DNA of 64,000 bases, from the NCBI GenBank assembly GCA_019054805.1, contig JAHQIY010000024.1:186001-250000 (forward strand), given 5' to 3'. The notes under the pieces are model-generated. The model saw only the letters and a program-made list of their open reading frames with translations, did not search any database and was not told where the DNA came from. The translations under genes were made by a program, and so were the position numbers. The stretch comes from Brachionus manjavacas (lineage: Eukaryota; Rotifera; Eurotatoria; Ploima; Brachionidae). Below are positions 1 through 10,936 of the stretch, piece by piece. How positions within the stretch are numbered: the first letter of the stretch is position 1; every line of letters begins with the position of its first letter.

Positions 1-5
1 TTGTT

Positions 6-458
6 CTAAAATTCACAATTTCTCGAGTCAATGTGTGCTGAAAAGAAGGTTGTGTATGGAAGAGTGAAATTAGGAGCGATGGAAAAACTCTGTATTTCTG
101 AAAATTTATACCATTAATAAATTATTAAAATTAATTAATACTATTCTCTTCATTTGCAAGGCCATCTTTAGATTTAAATTACCCAATCTTTATTTAAATT
201 TTTAAATTTTTCATGCTCTATTGATCTTAAACTTATTATACCATTTGTATGAATACTTTTTTTTCTAAAATTTTATTTTTAAGTACATCACAAATTAAAT
301 GTTTCAGGTTGCATGGGGCCTTGCTTCAGAACAACCTGAGAGTTCATCTCTCTAAAATTTTTTGTCTATCTGTCTATGATAAGCTTCTTTTTTAGTAGAT
401 TACCTATGCCTTTCATCGCCTTGCGAAACCTCTGCGCTGCTGATTCATGTTGGTCCAT
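6..458 (-). CDS. possible two-exon micro-protein, or 5' exons of a gene leaving the window
   Basis: Unrecognised. An ATG in good A-rich context at 458 opens a reading frame starting MDQHESAAQRFRKAMKGI, with a GT donor after 404 (ATAG|GTAATC). The only phase-compatible exon seen downstream begins at 97, after a TTTTCAG acceptor, and runs to a TAG at 6-8, giving 48 residues. The charged, hydrophilic N-terminal exon looks coding. The second exon (…APNFTLPYTTFFSAHIDS…) is less certain, and an alternative splice may carry the gene past position 1. No domain is recognisable. Exon 1 is more believable than exon 2. Confidence 0.3.
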
Positions 459-833
459 TTTTTTTAAAATTAATTTTAGTAAAAATGATTCTTTGAAAAA
501 TGAAATTCAGTTAATTTTATATAAATTTAAAGCTCATTTAAAATGGTGATCAAAATCTTCCGGATGATTATGTAAAAATTTTAATTGAATATTTATTTTG
601 AATTAGTTTTAATCCAACAAAAATTTAATTTCCTCAAATGACAACTGATTTTGTGTAGATTTGGAAAAAAACTAAATCGATAAGGATCTTACGGAATTGT
701 CAAGTATCAATTGAGTGATTTTTTTTGTTTTTATTAAAAAGGTAAAAATTGAAGTATGAAATTAAATAGAATAAATTGTTTTTGCTTTCAGATAATTTCG
801 GCAATTGTTTTAGTTAAATGAAATGATTTTAAT
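459..833. other. AT-rich spacer, no gene seen
   Basis: About 375 bases between two minus-strand genes, rich in A/T homopolymers. It must hold the promoter of the 458 start and the 3' untranslated region of the gene ending at 834. No tRNA, repeat or open frame was recognised. Confidence 0.4.
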
Positions 834-1395
834 CTAGAGAAAATTGCTAGGACTACATTTTGGACAATATTTTTTGGCTACAGTTTCATCAAAATTTTCT
901 TTCACAATCAAATTCAGTTTTTCATTCAAAGGCTTGCTTTCAATTTCATCATTTGTATTCTCTTTTGCATCATTTGTATTCTTTAGGTTGTTTTTTGAAA
1001 ATCTTTGAATTTTTATTCTTGAATGATAGCGAAGTCTAAAATATTTTAATTGAAATTTTCGAAGCCCGAATTTGGCTGGTATAAATTTGAATAATATTTA
1101 CCTCCACATAATGATTTTTCTAATGATCAAACAAATAATGATGGTAACACTAATACACGAGGTTGATAAGGCAGCAAAAATTGCATTTAAAATTGACTGA
1201 TGCTGAAAAAAAATTGATTCATAAATTTGGTTGAAAATTAAGTAAAGATCTTACGGATTCGATTAATTCGTCATCATGATCACTGTGGTAAAGCGAACTG
1301 GACGAATTGGAAATATTCTCTTGCTTATCCTTGCCATGCATTAAATGTTGGAAAAAATTTTTGTAGGCACTTGATATTGCATTAAAGAGCTTCAT
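834..1395 (-). CDS. small single-pass membrane protein, unknown function (3 exons)
   Basis: Three exons fit exactly in phase: 1255-1395 (47 codons, ATG at 1395), 1102-1202 and 834-1035 (TAG at 834-836), giving 147 residues. Every junction is GT-AG (GAATCC|GTAAGA, TTTTTTCAG|CAT, GGAG|GTAAAT, TTTAG|ACTT). The N-terminal part is hydrophilic with a Ser/His/Asp-rich stretch. One hydrophobic helix follows (about residues 50-75, ILNAIFAALSTSC then VTIIICLII) with a basic flank (RKIIMWRLRYHSRIKIQR). An Asn/Glu/Lys-rich tail ends in a CPKC pair. Without a signal peptide it would be a signal-anchor or tail-side membrane protein. No family was recognised. It lies 385 bases beyond the 3' end of the FRRS1-like gene on the same strand. 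The phase fit of three exons is the main support. Confidence 0.62.
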
Positions 1396-1780
1396 TTTAA
1401 GATTATTTTGTTTTCCTTTTAAAAATATTTCAAAGCCAAATCTAATTAAGTTAATTCAATTTTTTTTTAAGGTCAAAGTTTTTTTTTATTTTAAAAACTT
1501 CAATTTAAAATATTTATTACAAAATTAATTACTATAACTAGTTCAAATAGCAAAAAAACCCAAAAAATCAAAATCAATTCTTAAGCTATTCACTATAGAA
1601 ATGAATACTGTATCGATAAAAAATTTCCATACTTGTTATCACATTCAAATTATCTATTAACTTTTAAAGACTGGTAACTTAAAATTTTTTCTTATCGATG
1701 ATTGTATCAATTCAGCAAAAATGGTCTGTAATCTTTACAGTAAAATAAAAATTAAAAATAAAAATTCTAAATTCTTTTCA
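1396..1780. other. intergenic spacer
   Basis: AT-rich 385-base gap between two minus-strand genes: 5' flank of the small membrane-protein gene and 3' flank of the FRRS1-like gene. No conserved element or open frame seen. Confidence 0.4.
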
Positions 1781-4700
1781 TTAATCCAGAAGTATGATAG
1801 CAATTGTCAATGCACATACTACCAAAGCTGTCACTAGTGAATAAACAAACAATAGACTTGGTTTCCATCGAAAACCCTTGAAAAAAAAGCCATTAATCAT
1901 CAGTTGCTTTTATAATGCTAAATTTAACATACCGGTGGATTTTTCTTTTTAATAGGGATTTTGTTGATTTTGTCATAATCAGTATTTTTTTCACTATAGT
2001 CTAAAATAAAATAATTATTTTTTCTCTTTATCAATTTATCAAAGCTGCATTTTATTACTTCCTTGTAGTTGAGAAAACGTACAGCAATAGTGTACTTCTA
2101 GAACGATTTCAACTATTATGTGAAATATGACCCAAAAAAACAGAAGCCAAGAGCACCAGTTTGGAACATCTGATTTACTTAAATCCATTCCAATAAATAT
2201 TGTCGGTACTTTGAAGAAACCATTAAATTAATAATCGAAAAAATTTCAAAAATTTACTTGCTAGGCAATAGGCAACGACTCCAACAAGCCAATGGCACCA
2301 GAAATATAAGCACCGCAGGTAGCTTGTTGGTGATGGCCTAAAGAATCCCAGAATAGGCTAAAAAATGATTCATTAAATTATTTTCTTTATTTATTTTCTT
2401 TATTTACATTTATACAAGAGCAGATGATTACAATTATGCCCAGAATTGAGTGTAAGTAGTCATTTCCATTACTAGACCAATTCCAGTTGAGTTCTACTAG
2501 AGCAAAAAGTAAACTAAGCAAACTGAGCAAAGTCACAAAAATCATAATCGATCTGTGAAACTTTTTAAATTTTAAATTTTTAAATTTTTTTTAAACAATT
2601 TTATTAATTTTCTAATCTCACCGAAAACCAGACTCGGAAAGAGTTGAGAACCTGATTTGGCCACAGTGGTTTATAGTATCTAGCTAATAAGATACCAATA
2701 CTTCCCAAAAATACCCAGGCAATAATTCCCAAAATTGCTGAAATAAAAAATGAAGAGGTTGTTGGAAAAAAAAGGAAAATTCTAATACCGTGGACTTTGA
2801 CGAGCCAGCTCCTAGGACTTGTGGTTACATAAATGTTGCTGGCAAATTCTACTTGAGACTCACTGGGCTGATATAATCGGTTTAATTTTTCAACTATCAT
2901 TTCACCTGGTGCACCTCTTTCCACATAAACAAAATGTGGCTTCGCTAGATCGCTAACAAATTCATTATCAACTGTTTTCGGTCTGGAAAACCTGCAAGTA
3001 ATGTACGCTTCGTTAGCGTTGTAAGATATCTCTTTATTTTTCAAATAATCTTCTGGTTCGATTTTGTATAAAACAGAGTCATCTTTTTTTTTATAATAGT
3101 GGTCTATTGACAGTCTTTCAGTCTCAGGGTATCTAGAACATACAATTATGTTATCATTTCCCAAATATCTATCGTCCGATAAGACCACTGCAACCCAAGC
3201 TTTGGACAAACCAGTCAGTTCAAAATTAACTAATTGACCATCGTATTCCCAGCTGAGAACGAAATTGCATGTTTTCGGATCAACATCGCATGTGTGCAGT
3301 GACACATAGCAGCTTCTTCGAGAACCGCAAAGCGCGGTAGCTGATTGAAAAAAATCAAATACATCTCTCTAAATTCATTTGAATTAGTAAAAAAATACAT
3401 TTAAATTAATAGTTTAAAATTTACTTTGGATCTACTTTTCAGTTGAAGCTGGTCAGTTGATTTTTTCTTAATTTTTAAAAATTATTTTTTTTAATTTTTT
3501 AAATTTTAAATTATTTACCGAATCAATTATTTTAACCAATTTAGATTGAATTTTGACCAATTTTTCATCTGATCCTAATATCAATGCCCTAAATTAAAAA
3601 TTTTAATATTTTCCAGCCCCAATTCATTAAATTGTATTTTATGATTTAATTATATTCGTATCTAATATTTTTCATTTTTTAATTTTATTAAATTAAAATT
3701 TAATTTTTTAATTTGGTGTTTTAGATAATTCAACATTTACACCCTGTGTAATAACAAATTTTGGTTTTGTAACAGGCTGTTACTATTATCTATGATCCTG
3801 AAAATTAATGCTTTTTCAATCTGTTTATTTTGATGCTTCTATTAGCTTCTATTATAAAGTGTCATTGCTAATTGAATTGAACATTTTCCTCCATCTTTAT
3901 TATTTTCTAAATTAAGAGTTTTTCTAAGCTTTTTTTATCGAAATTTTTAATTATAACTTTAAATGACTTAACATGGGGATTCATCTGATTTAAAAATTTC
4001 CAAAATCTGAAAAAATTCAAGAAAAAGTGATCTTTATACGCTTATTTTCTTTAAATTTTTATATTCTTAAAAAACTCATTCTCTTTAGTCTATTATCAAT
4101 TTGTCTGTGTCCATTTGTTGATAAGCGACGGGGTTTAGAAAAAGCGGTCCACAACTTTTTTTGATAAAACCATTTTTTTTCAAACTAGCTTTTCATTACT
4201 TTTAAGTTTTAAATTTTTATCATGAAAAATATTTTTTTTTTAGTTTTTAATCTCTTGACTAAAATAAAAAAATACTAAAATTGGCAAAAAAAAAAGTTTT
4301 AAAATACCCTAAACCAGTTATAGGACTGGTCAAAAGGAAAGAATCAGGAATTCTTTAGATGTTATACCTAGAGAAGAACAAGCAAAATTTAGTCGAAGTA
4401 GTGGATACATAGACCAGATATTTGCACTTAGGAACATCTTAGAACAAAGTCTGGAAAGAAATACCCCCTTGTATCCTAAATTCATTGACTTCAAGACTGT
4501 CTTTTAAAACATACACAAAGAAACCTTGTGGGCCGTATTAAGATCTCATGAACTACCACAGAAGGTAGTTAAGTTGATAAAACTTTAGCCTGTACAACAT
4601 TGTAGTAAAATGAACACTGATGTACACTGATGTATGAATGTTGAGGAATGTGTGATTCTGACAGGAAAAGCCTGAACACCTTCCACGCGGAGCCTGCGGA

Positions 4701-6073
4701 GGATTCTCGGGATACACTGGCCTGAGACTTTGTCAAATGCTGACCTATACACGAGAACAAATTCAGAGCCATTAAGTCAGTGTATTAAGAATAAAACTAA
4801 TGACTAAATAATTTGTAACAAAATCCCTTGGGTGTATGGAATGAATATTAATTCTCCCTTTCAGCCACGTTAGCGTTAATTTTGAGATTTTTAGATGTTA
4901 TTTTTGGTTTTTTAAGTAATTGAAAAAATGATAAATGATAAAGATCTAATAATTCTTTTTCTAGAAGCTGAAATTTTTTTATAAATCATATGATCAATTA
5001 AATGGTTTGCTTGATTTTAAAAGATAATTCAGCTTCATTTTATGATTTTTTTTAATTTTCATATTAATTTAATATTTTTTGCTTTTATTATGCCTATGGG
5101 GCGTTAAATTTAAATTTAAATAAATAAAAATATTATCTAGAAAATTGATGAGCTATCTTAGTTTTTGTTAAATTTCGATAATTCTTTCATTCTTTCACGC
5201 AAGGTTCTGTTTAAATAACATTACTTGTTGATTCTAATGAGTTATAGTGACTTGGTGCCCCAAGAGAAAAAATTTTATTTTTCTTTATCCGTTTTTAGTT
5301 CCGTATTATATTAAAAGAAATTTTTACATTATTAGCCACCGATCTAATAAAAGTGATAAATTGAATTAGCAAAAAATCTTTTGAAGTAATAACTGAATGA
5401 TTTTGCGGTGGAAAAAAATTAGCAATAAGAAAAAATAATTAAAATATAAATGAATTAAAAAATTTTTTGAACTGAATTTCACAAAACCACTTATCAAGGA
5501 GTCAAAGCTGAGTTTTAATTCAATATTGTTCTGAAGCCATTTAAAAATGCTATTCATGTTGAAAATAAAATAAATACTCTAAATCACCTGAAGAATATAG
5601 TCGAGTCAGGTCGAATTTCTTTAGGATCCACTCGCCAATAGATTATTTCATCATTGTAATAATTATTTGTTATGGTGTCCTAAACAATTAAAATTAATTA
5701 ATTTAAAAAAATTCAATTTAAAAATCACTTTTTCTTTCTCACAATCGATAAGCTGAAAATTTGGATTTAGCGGCAATTCCCATGTTCCAACGGCCTGGTT
5801 GCTTTCACTCGAAAAAGCTTGAATTAGTACTTTTTTGACTGACAATTCATTTTGTAACGCTTTTGGCTTTAGTGTTAAGGCTTTATCAGTATTGAGATGG
5901 TATTCGAGCGCGGATAACTCCAGACTAAAGAAGGATTGCTCTATTACTTTGTGACCATTCCACGATTTCTCTTTTTTTTGGTCGGATTTAAAACAAAAAT
6001 TCCCATCAAAGTTCAATTGAAAGGAATTCTCGATCAAAAAACATACTAGAAGAAATTTAACCAATTTTATCAT
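1781..6073 (-). CDS. FRRS1: ferric-chelate reductase 1-like protein (Reeler + DOMON + cytochrome b561)
   Basis: Probable plasma or endomembrane reductase of the FRRS1/SDR2 family, which passes electrons across the membrane through a cytochrome b561 core to reduce ferric iron. Exons: 5729-6073, 5588-5679, 3519-3588, a 24-nt microexon 3425-3448 (least sure), 2789-3368, 2622-2737, 2408-2560, 2258-2357, 2083-2208, 1933-2000, 1781-1876 (TAA at 1781). All phases join and give about 589 residues, the usual FRRS1 length. In order: signal peptide (MIKLVKFLLVCFLIENSFQL), Reeler-like domain, DOMON domain (CDVDPKTCNFVLSWEYDGQ), then b561 helices with haem-ligand-type histidines (VHAILGIIAWVFLGSIG; FHRSIMIF; LHSILGII; WCHWLVGVVAY), and a C-terminal membrane anchor (SLLFVYSLVTALVVCALTI). 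Intron 2 (3589-5587) is the largest and holds LINE debris. The family call is strong; substrate and location are inferred from the family. Confidence 0.92.
4340..4790 (+). pseudogene. non-LTR retrotransposon reverse-transcriptase fragment
   Basis: A plus-strand translation near 4390-4560 reads like the RT fingers/palm of a LINE of the RTE or CR1 sort (…SGYIDQIFALRNILEQSLE…, …LYPKFIDFKTVF…, ETLWAVLRSHELPQKVVKLI), followed by about 200 bases of decayed, GC-richer LINE sequence to 4790. Stops and frame changes interrupt it, so it is a dead fragment. It lies antisense inside intron 2 of the FRRS1-like gene. Confidence 0.7.
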
Positions 6074-7885
6074 TACTAAAAAAATAGACTAAAACCATGA
6101 AGCAAAGTTAAATTTTGAAATAAATCATGAAAAAATTTTTTTTGCCACTTTAAGTTCTCGTTGTGGTTAAACTTCGTAGCAAGCTAAACGCCACCAAAAC
6201 GAAAGAATTTAAAAAAATAAATTTATAATGTTATGACCTAGAAATTTAGTATTTTTTACTAGTTATAATTTTAAATATATGCTAAGTAGAAAATTTCAAT
6301 TGGATAATATTTGGTATGAAAAAGAAAATTATTTCTATTTTACTGATTATTACACTTTTATCATTAAACTTTTATATGTTTTTGGCAGAAATTTTCAAAT
6401 TTTATAATAAATTTTGTAAAAGGATTAGCATTGATGATTAACTAAACAAAAATTGAGCTATTATGTTTAAAATATTGTGCTGAGATGAAGTTGGAGATTT
6501 CCGCGGATTTACAAACAACAAATCTTGATTAATCTCTTAGTGATCAGAGCTGAGATAAGCTTCTAGATGAACTTGGCCCATAATTAAGAGCTCGTAAACA
6601 AGTTAAACCAAATGTTTGAGCACAAAATTCCAAACGCTTGAAAACAATTTCGTTTAGAGCTTAAGAGTATCTTTATCTGAGAAATAATATTAATTCTAAC
6701 CCAAGATAAATAAACATACTACAGATTCGTGTTGTTTTTGACCTTATACACAAATGCTGAATAATAGCAACTTTTGATTAGTATAGTTGAAAAAGTTTTG
6801 TATCTCATTAGGCTGTAAGGACAGTCATTTTGATGATCTGCTTCAAGCTTTTTGAACCATAAAATATTCTGACTAGGCTTAAGAAATTTTTGAAAATTTT
6901 TCAGCTCGAACCCTCAGAGTAATTTATTTTCTAGCCTAATAATTAAAAACTTCTTTTAAATTAGTTTTTTCAAATATTTGAATGAAATAAAATAGGAAAA
7001 TTTTCTATTCAAAAATCTATTATTCATTTGAAAAGTTAATTTAGAAGTCTTAGAAATTTAGTTTGGATTTTAGAAAAAGGCTTATGAAATTATTCTGGAA
7101 TCGAAAATTTTCCTGTTTAAGAATTGGAATTAGTGGGGATTTGTTTAATTCAGTACAAAAGAACAAAATTAAAATAATATACTAAAATTAATCAGCAGGC
7201 TAGTGCACCTGTCTAAAAAGACCAATTAACACTTCATTTATTTGAGTATTGCAATGACACGACTTAGCCCGAAAACTAAAAAAAATTTTTTTTTCATTTG
7301 CTTTGAATAATTTTTAACTTAATTTTTTCCATTTGATTAATATTTTTAAAATGGTAAATTTCATAATTTATTTTATTCAAATCAAATTCATTTTTTTCTC
7401 TCTAATTTATAAACTATCTTTTTTATTATAATGCTCAATTTTATTAACATTTTGAAACTTAAAAATCAATCTCTTGATCACAAATCTATCAATAAATCTT
7501 GAATAAATAAACATATCCAAATGAGATTTTTTTTGCCAATGGCTTAAATATAAATAACCGAATTGGTACATTGAAGAGTCTTTTTATATTGAATAATTTA
7601 CTGTTTACAACAAAAATAAAGCTGAATTAAGAAAAAATTTAGTTTTTTTAAATTTAAATAAATAAAAAAAAATATTCAGAAAATTTCAGTTTTCAATGGG
7701 AGCATTGAAAATATTTTTCATTAAAAAAAATTGGCTCTTAAAATGGATCCAGCTAAACGATCCAATTTTCATGTTGCAAAAGTGGATCATAAGGCCACCA
7801 GACAACACTAATCTTTAGCAATTTGTAAATCGAATGCATTTTTGAATTAATAATTAGCTAAATTTGTAATTATTACTCTTCTGTT
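6074..7885. other. intergenic AT-rich region
   Basis: About 1.8 kb upstream of the FRRS1-like start with no convincing open frame on either strand. It should include that gene's promoter. At 7186-7230 is one copy of a short dispersed repeat (AATCAGCAGGCTAGTGCACC…) that recurs at 55973-56020. Confidence 0.4.
7186..7230. repeat. short dispersed repeat, copy 1
   Basis: The stretch AATCAGCAGGCTAGTGCACC followed by TGTCTAAAAAGACCAATTAAC matches 55973-56020 with few differences (AATCAACAGGCTAGTGGCCC…). Two copies in one window suggest a dispersed family, probably the end of a mobile element. Boundaries unknown. Confidence 0.5.
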
Positions 7886-7889
7886 AATG

Positions 7890-8605
7890 GGAATTATGAG
7901 AAAGAGGTTAAAAAAAGAGTCGAAGATTTTGCACAGAAACACGCTCGAGTGAAATTGAATTTCAACTGTACCAAGAATGACGTAAAAAATATTTTCAAGA
8001 ATATCTCAAATGGAAAGGTAACTGGAACACCAAATGTTACACTCGAAATGATTAAGTACGGAATGTATGAGGAATTGGTCAACCTAGTCTGGAGCCTTCT
8101 AGAGATATGTGTACAGAACCAAGTAATGCCTTCAAATTTCAAAATTGGAATTATAAAACAACTTTAAAAAGACAATAAAATAGAAATTAATGTGTCTAAT
8201 ATCAAGCCAATTTTGCTCTCGGACCCACTATCAATTATATACGAGAAAATAATTCTTCTTGAAATTAATAGGTTTCATTGTGATAGTCCAAATGATGGTA
8301 TATCTGATTCAATTTGTTTATGTCTTTGCAATTTAAAATTCAAACATTACAGAACTCTCTTAAATGAGCTAATTCAAAATAAAAGAAATTCTTGAATTTG
8401 GTCCAAGTTTTCTTGCTTCCTAACTTCCATGCCTTTTTATATTTTTAAACTAACGTTCCTTTTTTTATTTTTAAAATTTATATTTAATAATTAGGTAATA
8501 ATTTTTTCATTTAAAAAAAAAAACACAAAATACAAAAATTTTTATTTTTTTTTACTTCTCCTTAAAGGAGGTTAATTCAATTCAATAAATAAATAAACAA
8601 TCCAA
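7890..8605 (+). mobile_element. internally deleted LINE copy with 3' hairpin and AATA tail
   Basis: Plus-strand frames show RT sequence (KLNFNCTKNDVKNIFKNISN…, NIKPILLSDPLSIIYEKIILLEI) that jumps directly into a C-terminal segment (NDGISDSICLCLCNLKFKHY) ending at a stop near 8395. That segment resembles the C-terminus of the intact LINE at 19922-22936 (NNNGIRDSIQTCLENIEKET). The 3' untranslated part ends in a hairpin (CTCCTTAAAGGAG, about 8568-8580) followed by AATAAATAAATAAA. The catalytic YADD region is missing, so this copy is internally deleted and non-autonomous. Confidence 0.7.
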
Positions 8606-8639
8606 ACCAGTTTGGTTTAAAAAAAAAGATTTCGCATTT

Positions 8640-10420
8640 ACGCTATTACCATGCTTCGTGAAACCATCTTATTAGGAAGATGTGAGATACTATGAGAAAT
8701 CATTAGCACTTGTGGAGAATGAAGGCGAGAGGACTGAGAAATTTAGGACCTCTGTTGGTGTCAAGCAGGGTGGACCTCTCTATCCTAGGCTTTTATCAAT
8801 ATACAGTACCGATTTGACAAGTGGATTTCTGGTAATTTTACGTAATTTTACGTAAATTTAAGTAATATTACGTAAAATTACTTTGTAACAAAAAGTAAAT
8901 TTACGTATTTTTACGTAATTTTACGTATATTTACGTAAATTTACGTAAAAATTGGTAAAAATGAAAATGCCAAAAAAAAGCCCGATTTTTTGAATTTTTT
9001 ATTATTTTCTAATAAAATTTGAAAAAATTAGTTTCTATTTATTAAATAAAATTTTACCAAAAGTTACTTTTTTTTACTAATTTTTACGTAAATTTTTGTA
9101 AAAATGGTAAAATATGGTAAAAAAAAGTATTTTTTGGTAAAATTTTATTTAATAAATAGAAACTAATTTTTTCAAATTTTATTAGAAAATAATAAAAAAT
9201 TCAAAAAATCGGGCTTTTTTTTGGCATTTTCATTTTTACCAATTTTTACGTAAATTTACGTAATATACGTAAAATTACGTAAAAATACGTAAATTTACTT
9301 TTTGTTACAAAGTAATTTTACGTAATATTACGTAAATTTACGTAATTTTACGTAAATTTACGTAAAATTACGTAAAATTACCAGAAATCCACTTGTCAAA
9401 TCGGTACTGTATGTTTAAGACTTAGTCCCACAAATTGAAAAATTGCATAAAGGCATTAAAGTAGGATGGATACGAGTTGACATCTTTCTTTACGCCGATG
9501 ACATCATCTTAATCAGCGACACTGAGGCAGGACTTCAAAAGCTAATTGTTAAGACTGAGGAATTTGGTCGTCTTGCCCAAATCAAGTCTAATCTAAAAAA
9601 AACTGTAATCATGATCTTTGGCTTAAACTAAAAAAAAGGCACTGTTTAAGATGGAAAGGCGCCTATTGACAAGAGTTGATCAAATGAAGTACCTGGGAGT
9701 CTCCTTTAACAAGATGATGACAAACCACATCCACATCAAATGCAAACAAACTGCATCAATATTTTAATGCAAATAAAGGCCCAGCTGTACCAAAAGTACG
9801 TAAGTTCAGTGCTCCTTTATGGACTGGATGCTCTAGCCATTAATCAGACAGAAAAAAAGAAGATACAAGTCATTGAATCAAACATTCTTAAAAGTATGTC
9901 TGGACTACCAAGACATTCAAAGAGCTCTGCATTTGCAAACGCCTTAGGAATTGACACAATTGAATCTCGAACAACTCGCGCCAAGTGTGGTCTATTAATA
10001 AGATTATGTGAGAATTCGCTATCATTTAAATGCGTTTAGAAACAGCTTTCTAAATGAACTTAATGGTAAATCATTTATAAGAAACATTGAAAATATAATT
10101 GGGATTCACGGGACTGATATCGATACCATACTCAAATTGGCCCGTATTTTACCAAAGTTTTCTTTTTCAGAATCTGATTTGGTATAAAGGATCAGAGATT
10201 TACTAAAACTAGGGCAAGCAGGCAAAAGTTCTCTTATAGCGCTCTTAAAGGCAGAAAAGATGCAAGAAAACCACTAATGACTTATTTATTGGTGGTCTAA
10301 CCTATCAAATATTTTTTTTATCTATTTGTAAATTTTGAAAATTTTTATATCAATTTTTATTAAGGTCGTCTTTGGCTGTTTTTACTGAATAAAAAAATAA
10401 AAAAAAACAAATGCTCTTCT
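8640..10420 (+). mobile_element. decayed LINE copy (RT with YADD), split by a fold-back element
   Basis: RT pieces in order: GVKQGGPLYPRLLSIY up to 8803, then after the insertion KDLVPQIEKLHKGIK, the YADDIILISDTEAG catalytic motif (about 9490), MKYLGVSFNKMM, and a C-terminal helical region (VSSVLLYGLDALAINQTEKK, then SGLPRHSKSSAFANALGID). Removing 8804-9409 and one TA restores the reading SIYV-[stop]-DLVPQI across the joint, where only one codon, TAA, is a stop. Several more stops and frameshifts follow. The 3' end is a poly-A/AATA-like tract near 10390-10420. It is the same broad LINE group as the intact copy at 19.6-23.85 kb. Confidence 0.75.
8804..9409. mobile_element. 606-bp near-perfect fold-back MITE, TA target duplication
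   Basis: The two halves are inverse complements almost throughout. The left end starts CAGTACCGATTTGACAAGTG and the right end is its reverse complement. The first and last ~170 bases of the arms are dense in TTTACGTAA motifs, and the arms meet near 9106. The element is flanked by TA on both sides (8802-8803 and 9410-9411), the target duplication of Tc1/mariner-superfamily elements, and the CAGT-type terminus fits that group. No coding capacity. It sits in the RT frame of a LINE copy, so it inserted after that copy. High arm identity implies a recent insertion or ongoing arm homogenisation. Confidence 0.85.
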
Positions 10421-10936
10421 GTTAAAATTGTAGTTTTTTTCGCAATTCTTCTAGGAAAATTCAAATGATTTTTATGGTTTTTGATCAGTTTTTTCTGTAG
10501 CCAATTTCACAGACCCACGAGTATTCCTGAATTTCTGTGCGACAACTTTTCCTGGAGGAAAATTCAAAATTAAAATGCTAAATTGGTTAATGATTCTTTT
10601 TCAAAGTGATTTTTCATTTTCTACATATTCTCAGAGCTGCAGTTTTTTCAAAAACATTATCAAGAGAGAGAAAACAAAAATTCGACGTTTGAATCATTTA
10701 TTTTGTTTAATTGTAGAAAAAAATTTGAGTTTGTTTTTAAAATTTAATAGATTACTAAATATATATTAATAAAATAAAATATTAAAAATATTTTTTTTAA
10801 TCACCGCTTTTTAAGCACTGATAAAGAATTTCTTCATTGATTCATAAGTTATTCCTAAGGCGCGCATATTTCTAAAAACTTTCATAACAAAATTCATAAA
10901 AATTACATAAAAATCTCTAAAAAAAAATTGACTTTT
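10421..10936. other. intergenic spacer downstream of SLC12A9
   Basis: AT-rich 3' flank of the minus-strand SLC12A9 gene. No gene or repeat recognised. Confidence 0.4.

Noticed and set aside
5366..5557. 63-codon minus-strand ORF inside the FRRS1-like gene's intron 2
   Set aside because: Phe/Leu/Asn-rich translation of A/T-rich intron, without splice fit or similarity.
7894..8142. Minus-strand ORF of 82 codons
   Set aside because: Shadow of the LINE RT frame on the plus strand.
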